Source: Candidatus Kapaibacterium sp. (lineage in GTDB: Bacteria; Bacteroidota; Ignavibacteria; Kapaibacteriales; UBA2268). From it: a stretch of DNA of 64,000 bases. The notes beneath the pieces were generated by a model, which worked only from the letters and a program-made list of their open reading frames with translations, searched no databases and was not told the DNA's origin. Positions 1-7,680 of this stretch are shown piece after piece. Position 1 is the first letter of the stretch. The number at the start of each line of letters is the position of its first letter. A program made the translations under genes and the position numbers. The stretch is from positions 1 through 64,000 of the forward strand of contig CALHGZ010000009.1 in assembly GCA_938031175.1 (NCBI GenBank), read 5' to 3'.

Positions 1-165
1 TTACAAGTAGTTACGGCTACTGTTATTGGGGCTGGCTTGCCTCTTTTAGTAAAATGCTTTGGTGGCGACCCCGCTGTGGCGGCAAGCCCTGCCATTACTA
101 CCGTGGTGGACATTACAGGATTGCTCATCTATTTCGGAATGGCAACACTTTTCTTTTCACTTTAA
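1..165 (+). CDS. mgtE: Magnesium transporter MgtE, C-terminal fragment (cut by window start)
   Basis: Frame 1 is open from the first base to a TAA at 163-165 and encodes 54 residues. They carry the hallmark end of the MgtE membrane domain: a GxxLP turn, then GGDPAVAASPAITTVVD and a last hydrophobic helix. In MgtE this part forms the Mg2+ pore in the inner membrane. The DP-A-x-S-P and T-x-x-D pattern is specific to the family. Only the end is visible, so the N-terminal and CBS gating domains cannot be assessed. The stretch is richer in G+C than most of the window. An outer-membrane protein gene follows 25 bases downstream on the same strand. Confidence 0.88.
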   Translation, partial: LQVVTATVIGAGLPLLVKCFGGDPAVAASPAITTVVDITGLLIYFGMATLFFSL

Positions 166-190
166 TTTTAATCAACAAAAAATAGAGACA

Positions 191-1657
191 ATGAAAAAGT
201 TATTTACAATCTTAATCGGTGGAGTAATAAGCCTGAATGCTTATGCTCAAGCCAGTGACACCGTTCAAGTAAAAAAAGAATTACCATTTTTTATTCACCC
301 TTCAAAACGAATGAGTGATGACGAGCTGATATACAAAAAGGAGGGGTACTTTGTTACAGGCTTGCCTGAAATAGAGAACAACCCTATCAATGGTTTCGGG
401 ATTGGTGGAAATTTTTATCTCTATAACAACAGCACAAAAGAAGACCCGTTTTTTGCTTACACACCCTACCGAGCCAGATATACCGGTTTCTTTAAAGTTT
501 TTCAGAGCGGTAAATGGCAAGGTGCCATCAATATGGATTTCCCTTACATATTTGACAGCGAATGGAGGGTAAGAATTGATGGCGTTTTTGAAAACGACCC
601 CAACTTTCAATATTTTGGTTTTGGAACAAACACTATGCGTCCGCTTCGTTTTATAGATAAAGCAACAGGTGTAGATAAGGAATATAATAGGTTCGATCCG
701 TATTTCAACAATCTCGCCATAGTGCGACAAGGAAACACCGCTATTGGTGAAGCTGCTTTGGTTACAGATCGTCATTACAATGAACTAGACTACACCGAAA
801 ATCTCTATAATATTTTGGGTGAAAGAACTTTTGCCGGAGGTCGCGGTAGATTCATGTTTGGCTACGAATTGCTCTACATCAAAATAAGAGATTATTTCAA
901 CCGAGAAGCCGAAGAAGCTTTAGATGTAAATGGAAATGAAGTTTCAGGTGTGGTTAATGGAAGAACTCGCCTTACCGAAGATTACTTGGGCGTTTCGCCG
1001 GGAAATCCCTGGCAGAAATACAACATTGCCGGGAAGGGGGAAGAGAAGGAATTTTTGCCTTTGCTATTATGTACGATACGCGAGACTTTGAACCCGACCC
1101 TACTTCAGGTTTTTTTGTGGAATATTCGCATGAACACTCCCGCCCTTGGCTTTTTTCTGAATTTGGCTTTGATAAAAACCTTATTCAAGGTTCGTTCTTT
1201 CAGAAATTATTTCCCAGTAAAATTAAACGAATGGTACTAGCAGTAAATGCAGATATTGGCTATATTTGGGGCAAAAAAAATACCATTCTACGAAGCTTTT
1301 GATTTGTCTAGTCAAGCAGAAGCAGGAGGCACAGAAGTGCTCGGAGGGGCTAGGTCTTTAAGAGGTTTTCGCGAATATCGCTTTGTTGGTCCGCTTACTG
1401 CATTAGTAAACCTCGAACTTAGAATAAGAATTGCTGAAGAAGATTTCCTTAATCAACACTTTGCCTTTGATTTAGTACCTTTTTACGATACAGGCAGAGT
1501 TTGGAACGAAATCAAAGAATTTAATTTCAGAGACTACAGACACAGCTATGGTATCGGTGCACGTGTCGCATGGAACCAATCTACCATATTACGTGGCGAT
1601 TTGGGATTCAGTAAAGAAAGTACGCAATTTTTCTTAGGGGTTGCACATATATTCTAA
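191..1657 (+). pseudogene. Omp85/surface-antigen-like outer-membrane barrel protein, broken by two compensating frameshifts
   Basis: The ATG at 191 starts a signal peptide (MKKLFTILIGG...NAYAQ) and a protein of about 485 residues rich in aromatic beta-strand segments. It ends in a barrel-type C-terminus (FFLGVAHIF). The end resembles the 16-strand barrel of Omp85/BamA-type surface antigens, including a GGARSLRGFREYRFVGP segment like the conserved RGF/RGY loop. Reading needs two shifts. One is in the G5 run near 1036-1040 (one base too few). The other is in the A8 run near 1273-1280 (one base too many), after which the first frame resumes. Both are homopolymer indels, so sequencing or assembly error is as likely as a true pseudogene. 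It follows mgtE directly. The exact substrate or role is unknown. Confidence 0.7.
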
Positions 1658-1860
1658 AAAAATAAACGCACAGTGACAGGCACATACCGATGAAAAATCG
1701 GGAAGAACTTGCCCTTCTATTGCCCAGACGAAATTATTTTTTAACTTTCCTCCACTTCTAATTTTTTTTAAACTTCTAACGAACAACCGTCACAGAAAAT
1801 GCAACATAAACAGACGGCAAAAACCTTATCAGAACTGACTATCAAGACACGACAGTCAGA

Positions 1861-2008
1861 ACGCCAGCTGGTAACACGGGTTTGGCAAAAGTGGCGGTTC
1901 AGTGCATCGTATGACAGTTTGGTGGTAGGTTCAAGTGCAGTTCTTCGATTGAAATTTTGTACTTCTAAATCCGCCACTACGCCAAGCTGCGAAACGTTAG
2001 GCGAAATT
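1861..2008. repeat. Long imperfect hairpin element resembling an integron attC site
   Basis: AGTGGCGG (1890-1897) is mirrored by CCGCCACT (1971-1978). Outside these, GTTTGGC (1880-1886) pairs imperfectly with GCCAAGC (1981-1987). The right edge is GTTAGGC at 1996-2002, which matches the GTTRRRY core of attC sites. The left counterpart (GGTAAC, about 1870-1875) is only approximate. The loop is about 70 bases. It is more G+C-rich than the DNA to its right and carries no convincing gene. It may be a Bacteroidota intergenic hairpin repeat rather than a true attC; no integrase is visible. Confidence 0.5.
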
Positions 2009-2011
2009 TAA

Positions 2012-2563
2012 TTAGTTATTTTAAAGTACGTTTTTATAAAAAATAATGTTAGTAACATTATTTTAAAATTGAAACGAATTAACGATGACGATATTAGAAA
2101 CAACTTAATAAAATATTCACTTTTAATAGATAAAAATACATATTATATTACAATTTCTTGTTAAGATACTACTAAATTTATATCATCATTAGTTAATGAA
2201 GTATTTTTTAAGGCTAAAGCAATTAATATACCGCAAAAATAGCTTGAGATAAGCCGTTTGCCTTCTGATTTTGTATTTCCTCCATATTTTACCTTTGTTT
2301 ATATATGTAACAATTATCTTGAAGATGGTCTTGACATCTTAGGAAACAAATATTCTTTCAACTTATAAAACGGGAAATTTAGAAACGAATAAAAAAATGA
2401 ATCAGATACCATAGCACAGCTGATACGTAATATACTTTGCGATGGTATATTTTATTTTGATTAAAACTTATGGGAGATAAAATTTATTGATGAAAACCCT
2501 AGACCAAAAGTTATGGGGAGTTTTAATATTAGCATTGAGGATTTACACTTTTTTGCAAAATAA
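2012..2563 (+). pseudogene. Decayed reading frame with five in-frame stops
   Basis: One frame (codons at positions 2 mod 3) reads as plausible protein for about 183 codons, with stops at 2162 (TAA), 2240 (TAG), 2366 (TAA), 2390 (TAA) and 2462 (TAA), ending at TAA 2561. Protein-like pieces include RLPSDFVFPPYFTFVYICN, NESDTIAQLIRNILCDG and KVMGSFNISIEDLHFFAK. No frameshift is needed. At this base composition a random frame would be expected to hold more stops (my rough estimate is one per 12 codons), but the choice among frames weakens that argument. It begins directly after the attC-like element, as a cassette gene would. No family was recognised and no ATG start is present. Confidence 0.35.
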
Positions 2564-2858
2564 TGTATTGTTTTTACTTTAATGCATTTGAATCAGAAAA
2601 TTAAGTATTAATAACATAGTGAATGAGAATTAGTTGTCATAGCTTTCGCGATGCATTATTTATCTTCCAATATTTTTTCTCCATTTTTAGCATTGTTTTA
2701 TTCTAACTAAAAATCATTGTATTAATTTTTTGTGCACAGTTTTTATATGTTTAATTTAAATCGAGAAATACCATCATTTGTATTATGGTTTTTTGGTAAA
2801 AAGTGGTTATATTTAGAACAATTGATAGATTATAAATAATTAATATGATCGTGGACTT
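2564..2858. other. AT-rich intergenic region before the DUF389 gene
   Basis: No gene is seen. The DNA is strongly A+T-rich with no strong hairpin. It presumably holds the promoter of the downstream membrane protein, but no motif stands out enough to call. Confidence 0.5.
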
Positions 2859-4175
2859 ATGAATACAATTAGTTTAGTAAGGAAATTTTTTCACTACCTG
2901 AATTTAGAATCTGAACTTGAAAATCACGATACAATTTATGAAGAGATTAAAAAAGCGGTAGTTTTTAAGGGAACAAATCTATGGATATTGATATTTGCAA
3001 TAATTGTAGCTTCAGTAGGTTTGAATATGAACTCAACTGCAGTGATAATAGGTGCAATGCTTATATCTCCATTAATGGGTCCCATAAATGGTATGGGATA
3101 TAGTATTGCAACCTTTGATTTTGAATTATTCAGAAAATCAGTTAAAAACTTTACATTTGCAATACTTGCAAGTCTTGGTGCATCGGCTGCCTACTTTGCC
3201 TTGAGTCCTGTTTCAACAGCTCAATCTGAATTATTAGCAAGGACAAGTCCGACAATTTATGATGTAATGATTGCATTATTTGGAGGTTTAGCCGGTATAG
3301 TAGCGATTTGCAGTAAACAGAAAGGTAATGTTATACCCGGTGTTGCCATAGCGACAGCTCTTATGCCTCCTTTGTGTACAGCGGGTTATGGAATTGCAAC
3401 GATGCAATTTAATTTTTTTTTCGGAGCTTTGTATTTATTTACTATCAATACAATTTTCATAGCGATCGCATCAGTTTGGATTTCTCAATTATTAAAATTC
3501 CCGATTAGGTCTATTGTTGATGAAGCTAAAAAGAAGCGAGTAAACAGGATTGTAACTTATGTCATTATTGTTGTACTATTGCCAAGTATTTATTTTGGAT
3601 ACAAACTTGTAAAGAAAGAAGAATTCAAAATTAATGCTAATAAATATATTTCGAATGTATCAATTTATGAAGGAAATTTTCTGTTGAGGTACGAGATAGA
3701 TGAAAATTCAGATCATATTACATTAATTTATGGCGGTTCATCGCTCACTGAAAATCAGAAAAATGCAATAATTGAAAAAGCAAAAGATTTTGACATCAAT
3801 CCAGTTAATGTCATTATTCAACAAGGATTGGCATTGAAAATAGATGATGCAAATATTGAATTGTATAGATTGAAAGAACAGATTTTCAATCTTAATAATC
3901 TATTAAATAAGAAAAATTCGGAAATAGATAGTTTGTTAGGAAGACAAAAATTTGGCCAAACAATATTAAATGAAATCAAAGCAATCTTTCCACAAATAAA
4001 TGGATGCTTATACTCTGAATCAATAAATTACCATGATACAGTCAAAACACCACAGACCATACCTGTTGTAATTTTGTCAACTAGTTCCAGGATTCAAGAT
4101 GCAGATAAAATAAAAATAAATGAATGGTTAAAGCAAAGATTAAAAACCGAGAATTTAAAAATATACTATGAATAG
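2859..4175 (+). CDS. DUF389 (TIGR00341-type) integral membrane protein
   Basis: This is a protein of 438 residues. About six to seven membrane helices lie between residues 40 and 255, followed by a soluble C-terminal tail of about 180 residues. Residues 45-80 carry the family's signature stretches (VASVGLNMNS, AVIIGAMLISPLMGPI), and residues 165-180 carry GVAIATALMPPLCTAGY. These glycine/proline-rich half-helices identify DUF389. Members are inner-membrane proteins with no agreed biochemical function. The tail contains a short predicted coiled stretch (RLKEQIFNLNNLLNKKNSEI). The gene stands alone, with no clear Shine-Dalgarno sequence, beside other transporter genes. Family assignment is firm; the substrate is unknown. 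Confidence 0.88.
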   Translation: MNTISLVRKFFHYLNLESELENHDTIYEEIKKAVVFKGTNLWILIFAIIVASVGLNMNSTAVIIGAMLISPLMGPINGMGYSIATFDFELFRKSVKNFTFAILASLGASAAYFALSPVSTAQSELLARTSPTIYDVMIALFGGLAGIVAICSKQKGNVIPGVAIATALMPPLCTAGYGIATMQFNFFFGALYLFTINTIFIAIASVWISQLLKFPIRSIVDEAKKKRVNRIVTYVIIVVLLPSIYFGYKLVKKEEFKINANKYISNVSIYEGNFLLRYEIDENSDHITLIYGGSSLTENQKNAIIEKAKDFDINPVNVIIQQGLALKIDDANIELYRLKEQIFNLNNLLNKKNSEIDSLLGRQKFGQTILNEIKAIFPQINGCLYSESINYHDTVKTPQTIPVVILSTSSRIQDADKIKINEWLKQRLKTENLKIYYE

Positions 4176-4351
4176 TGGAAAACAATTAACTCACGTAAAC
4201 TATTCTAAGATTGACTGGTTTACCACAAAATAAGCTTACGAAGTTGCAAAAAAAATCATGATTTAATAATAAAAATATTTGTTCTTTACCCAAATTAGGA
4301 TATTATACGTTTAAAATATGAATAATCATAACAAAAAGAAAGGATAAGAAA

Positions 4352-4483
4352 ATGAGGGGAGAGTCAATTTTCTCAAGTATTCCAATCAAAGACTTTAAAA
4401 GGACAAAGGACCTTTGGACGAGAATAGGCTTTTGGTTTGACGAAAATTTAACTGAAGATAAAGTTTTTTTTCATTGCTTATAA
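4352..4483 (+). pseudogene. Truncated VOC/glyoxalase-family N-terminus (43 codons)
   Basis: A short frame of 43 residues starts at ATG 4352 behind a purine-rich AAAGGATAAG. Its sequence, with IPIKDFKRTKDLWTRIGFWF then FDENLTEDKV, follows the first beta-alpha-beta unit of vicinal-oxygen-chelate proteins (typically L/I-P-V-K-D-L-x-x-S-x-x-F-x-x-LGF). VOC proteins are usually about 120-140 residues, so two thirds is missing. Its TAA (4481-4483) overlaps the ATG of the exporter gene by one base (TAATG), so it may still be translated and coupled. It could be a leftover of a deletion joining two genes or a functional leader ORF; I favour a remnant. Confidence 0.5.
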
Positions 4484-5466
4484 TGATTAGCAAGATAAAA
4501 ATTGAAAAATACCAGGGATTTCTTTACTTCGTTTCAGTCATAGTCGGTATTTTAATTGGTGCTACTTATCCGGAATTTTCAAATTCGTTTGAGATAATCT
4601 TATGGCCTGTTTTGGCTTTTCTTCTTTATATTACTTTTTCTCAAATACCAATATCTCATATTCCCAAGGCTTATATTGACTATAAATTTATAACAGCTGC
4701 ATTAACTGGAAATTTTGTCTTGATTCCAATACTTGTAGCTATTTTAATTAACCTTGTAGGGTCGGACGATATTGTATTGAAATTAGGTATTGCATTAGTA
4801 TTGTTAGTTCCGTGTACTGATTGGTTTATAACGTTTAGCCATTTAGGTAAAGGAGATACAAAATACGCTGTGGCACTTGCTCCTATAATTTTATTTGCTC
4901 AGTTTCTGTTTTTGCCGATTTTTATATACTTAATGTTTGGTAAAAGCCTGACTTTTGATATTGCACAAGGGAAATTAATTGTAATCTTTGTATGGTTTAT
5001 TGCCATTCCTTTATTTACAGCTTTCATCACTCAAAAACTTGCCGAAAGACATAAATTTTGGAAAAATTCCCTAAATTTTTTGGAATGGTTGCCTGTGCCG
5101 CTATTAACTATAATAGTTTTTATAATTTTTAGTTCACAATTTCAGACTATTATCGCTTCACAAAATATTTTTGATATTTTAGTTACAGTATTTCTACTAT
5201 TTCTAATAATTTCAATATTTTTTGCAAAATTTCTCACAAAAATTTTCAAATTACCTACAGAACAAGGAAGGGTATTGGCTTTTAGCTTTGGTACAAGGAA
5301 CTCATTTGTAGTGTTACCGATAGCACTTGCTCTTCCTGAACAATATCAAACAGCAGTTGTGGTAGTGGCATTTCAGCCACTAATAGAACTTGTTGGAATG
5401 TTAATTTATATAAAAATTATACCGAATAAAATATTTAAAATGAAGGAAATTATTGTTGAAAAATAA
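4483..5466 (+). CDS. Arsenite/bile-acid:Na+ symporter superfamily exporter (ACR3-like)
   Basis: This protein of 327 residues has about ten membrane helices. The diagnostic segment is VPCTDWFITFSHLGKGD near residue 110, which corresponds to the conserved Pro-Cys-Thr motif of ACR3-type arsenite permeases and related 'arsenic resistance protein' members of the SBF/BART superfamily. A second conserved segment near residue 270 is SFGTRNSFVVLPIALALP. Family knowledge suggests a proton- or sodium-coupled inner-membrane transporter, with arsenite efflux the best guess. No arsR or arsC lies nearby, so the substrate remains open. I chose ATG 4483 because it overlaps the stop of the upstream fragment; an in-frame TTG lies 9 bases earlier. 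Confidence 0.75.
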   Translation: MISKIKIEKYQGFLYFVSVIVGILIGATYPEFSNSFEIILWPVLAFLLYITFSQIPISHIPKAYIDYKFITAALTGNFVLIPILVAILINLVGSDDIVLKLGIALVLLVPCTDWFITFSHLGKGDTKYAVALAPIILFAQFLFLPIFIYLMFGKSLTFDIAQGKLIVIFVWFIAIPLFTAFITQKLAERHKFWKNSLNFLEWLPVPLLTIIVFIIFSSQFQTIIASQNIFDILVTVFLLFLIISIFFAKFLTKIFKLPTEQGRVLAFSFGTRNSFVVLPIALALPEQYQTAVVVVAFQPLIELVGMLIYIKIIPNKIFKMKEIIVEK

Positions 5467-5534
5467 TTACAGCTGTATTTATTTTGTTTATAAAAATGTT
5501 ATCGCTTGATTTAACTATTCCTAATAGCAAGGGG

Positions 5535-5559
5535 GCAAATTATGAATATAATAATTTGC
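5535..5559 (+). terminator. Hairpin downstream of the ACR3-like gene
   Basis: GCAAATTAT and ATAATTTGC form a perfect 9-bp stem around a 7-base loop, 68 bases after the exporter stop codon. There is no good T-run, so it may be a weak terminator or an RNA 3'-end stabiliser. The rest of 5467-5787 is A+T-rich and shows nothing else. Confidence 0.4.
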
Positions 5560-5787
5560 TCAATTTCAAGATTTTCTAAATTCGAAAATAAAAATTTTGT
5601 GATCTACCCAAAATGCAAACTAAAACAAGCTTAAATATATTTGATATTCAAATTTGCAATTATTTATCATTTTATTAAGTAATTGATTTATCTTTGAATT
5701 AATCTCTTAAAAAAAATTTAATCTTTGTTACTATTTGCATTAACAATTAGATTTTGTAGATTGAAATAAATTTAGTATTTTAGAGTA

Positions 5788-5882
5788 TTATAGGTGATGG
5801 GGTTCACCTTAAACCGCAATAATGCTGATAACTCCTACCAAAATGTTATAAAAATTATTATTATTTTGTAGGAGTTATTTTC
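5788..5882 (+). promoter_or_regulatory. Fluoride riboswitch (crcB RNA) with overlapping expression hairpin
   Basis: The aptamer runs from about 5788 to 5840. GGTGATGGGGTTCACC (5793-5808) forms the first stem-loop, AAACCGC (5811-5817) supplies the pseudoknot strand, and GCTGATAACTCCTAC (5824-5838) closes it. These are the conserved blocks of the fluoride aptamer. Right after it, AACTCCTACCAAAAT (5830-5844) can pair with ATTTTGTAGGAGTT (5863-5876). That second hairpin uses the CTCCTAC strand of the aptamer and buries the AGGAG ribosome-binding site (5870-5874), which lies 8 bases before the antiporter ATG. A fold exclusive with the ligand-bound aptamer fits fluoride-induced expression. The short U-rich tail is a poor terminator, so control of translation is more likely. 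Confidence 0.93.
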
Positions 5883-7094
5883 ATGCTTAATATTTTTTCC
5901 ATTGCTAGTTTTTGGTTTTTTGCTGCGGTTTTATCAACAATTCTAGCCAATCGCTTAAAAATATCAATGGCTCTAATGGAAATAATCATTGGGGGGATAA
6001 TAGGATATGCAGCTTTCGAATTAAATTTCATAGAAAAACTTGATTTAAATGCAGATTGGCTGAGATTTTGCACAGGGGTTGGTGCTATTATGCTAACATT
6101 TCTGGCTGGAGCAGAATTAAATCCAGATGCAATGAAATCAAAACTAAAAGAGGTTTCGATAATTGGAATAATAGGTTTTTTTGCACCTTTTATGGGCTGC
6201 ACTCTTATAGCTTACTATTTAATTGGTTGGGATTTGAAAGCAAGTTTGCTAAGCGGTATTGCACTCTCCACAACCTCAATGGCAGTTGTTTATGCAGTGA
6301 TGCTTGAATATGGTTTTAATAAAACTGAATATGGTAAAGGAATATTAGGTGCTTGTTTTGTAAATGATTTAGGTACAGTTATAGGTTTGGGTTTATTATT
6401 TTCTCCTTTTAACTATAAGACAATTATCTTTATTTTAGTAATGATAGCTTTAATATTTGTTCTACCTAAAATAACTAATTTCCTTATACAACATTTTGCC
6501 TACAAAACTGCTGCAATCCGTACAAAATGGATCATTTTTGTACTATTGTCATTGGGAGTACTTTCTTTATGGTCAGGTAGTGAACCTGTTTTGCCTGCAT
6601 ATATAATTGGAATGCTTTTAGCAAGAACAATGGAAGAGGATCATCATTTTGTTAGAAGATTGAGAACTTTAACAGTTGGATTTTTGACTCCTTTATATTT
6701 TCTCAGAGCAGGTGCACTAATGTCAATACCTTCATTATTTTCCGCACCCGTAATTTTTATACTTCTTTTTTTGGGGAAGATAATTTCAAAAATTTTCGGT
6801 TTATATCCGGTTATAAGTAATTTCAGGAGTGATAAAAGGGAAAAATGGTATTACACTTTGTTAATGTCAACAGGTTTGACTTTTGGTACAATTTCAGCAT
6901 TGTTCGGACTTTCTCACAATATTATTAATCAGGAGCAATATTCCTATATTGTTGGGACAGTAATTGCAAGTGCCATTATACCTACTTTGATAGCCAATAA
7001 ATTTTTCTTACCTAAACATCTAATAGAAAAACCTGTCTTAGATGATCAGCTTCAGGATGAATTAGAGATGATAGAAAACAAAAAGCAATATTAG
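5883..7094 (+). CDS. Cation:proton antiporter (CPA/Kef-type, Na_H_exchanger family) under fluoride control
   Basis: This protein of 403 residues has about 12-13 membrane helices spread over its full length and a short acidic tail (residues 380-403). It belongs to the monovalent cation:proton antiporter fold (PF00999). Visible family features are a glycine-rich LTFLAGAELNPD segment near residue 75, the STTSMAVVYAVMLE helix near 130-145, and the ion-binding pair Asn-Asp in CFVNDLGTV near residue 160. An N-D rather than D-D pair is usually linked to electroneutral exchange. No RCK/TrkA-N regulatory domain is attached. Fluoride riboswitches are known to control Na+/H+ antiporters as well as crcB and eriC-F. 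Here the gene likely helps restore pH or ion balance when HF enters, or exports fluoride itself. The start is fixed by AGGAG 8 bases upstream. Confidence 0.87.
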   Translation: MLNIFSIASFWFFAAVLSTILANRLKISMALMEIIIGGIIGYAAFELNFIEKLDLNADWLRFCTGVGAIMLTFLAGAELNPDAMKSKLKEVSIIGIIGFFAPFMGCTLIAYYLIGWDLKASLLSGIALSTTSMAVVYAVMLEYGFNKTEYGKGILGACFVNDLGTVIGLGLLFSPFNYKTIIFILVMIALIFVLPKITNFLIQHFAYKTAAIRTKWIIFVLLSLGVLSLWSGSEPVLPAYIIGMLLARTMEEDHHFVRRLRTLTVGFLTPLYFLRAGALMSIPSLFSAPVIFILLFLGKIISKIFGLYPVISNFRSDKREKWYYTLLMSTGLTFGTISALFGLSHNIINQEQYSYIVGTVIASAIIPTLIANKFFLPKHLIEKPVLDDQLQDELEMIENKKQY

Positions 7095-7680
7095 TCTTAT
7101 TTCATTTAAAGTTTTATATTATTCTAGTGATTGACTCCAATTGATTAAGATTAGATAATCCCTAAACTTGTAAAAGAAGGTGACACAAAGAATATTTACA
7201 ATGCAGAAATTATTGAAGAAATAAAAAAAGAGATAATTAGACTTAAACAAATCAATTAGCTATTCGACCAATTTAGAGAGCCAAATTAAAGGAATAATGG
7301 GATAAATTTAGAACAATTCAATAAAACAAAAACAACTATTTTTTTATAAAAAGCTTTTTTTAAATAATGGAAAATTTACATTCTAACAAAAACAATAGCC
7401 TCAGCCGATTTGTATTTAGAATGATAAACTAGTAATGAAATTTTGAAATATGAAAAAATTGCAGTACATTCAGACAATTAATTTATTTTATGAACCAATC
7501 CCAACCAGACTGAGTATAAAGTAACAACATTAATTGTTAAAAATAATCAAAAGGTATAATTTAAGTATTATAGAAATTTAAATTTTTCCTAATTTAGATG
7601 ATTAAAGTTTATGAAAATTTGGTTTAAAATATGCAATAATGTCACTCAATGATTTGTGATAGGGGAATTTAATTCTGGCA
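7095..7680. other. 586-base AT-rich gap with possible gene remnants
   Basis: There is no intact gene. A protein-like stretch at 7149-7259 (ending LKQIN and TAG) is free of stops for about 36 codons and is Glu/Lys/Ile-rich. The same frame resumes near 7431-7556 with pieces such as TNPNQTEYKVTTLIVKNNQ but is full of stops. Stop density over the whole gap is about what chance predicts, so only the first piece hints at a dead gene. No clear promoter or terminator was seen. Confidence 0.35.

Noticed and set aside
1768-2011. Two opposite frames of about 70 codons over the attC-like hairpin
   Set aside because: They arise from the dyad-symmetric element, overlap each other fully and read as no known protein.
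2171-2188. Exact 18-mer ACTAAATTTATATCATCA repeated at 61550-61567
   Set aside because: A single AT-rich match of this length is plausible by chance in 64 kb; no shared context.
2012-2563. Alternative genetic code (TAA/TAG as Gln)
   Set aside because: All intact genes in the window end normally at TAA/TAG, so reassignment is not credible; decay explains it.
7131-7602. Apparent 157-codon dead gene with about 13 in-frame stops
   Set aside because: Stop density equals what I expect by chance at this A+T content; only the 36-codon stretch at 7149-7259 looks coding, so I list it only as a possible remnant.
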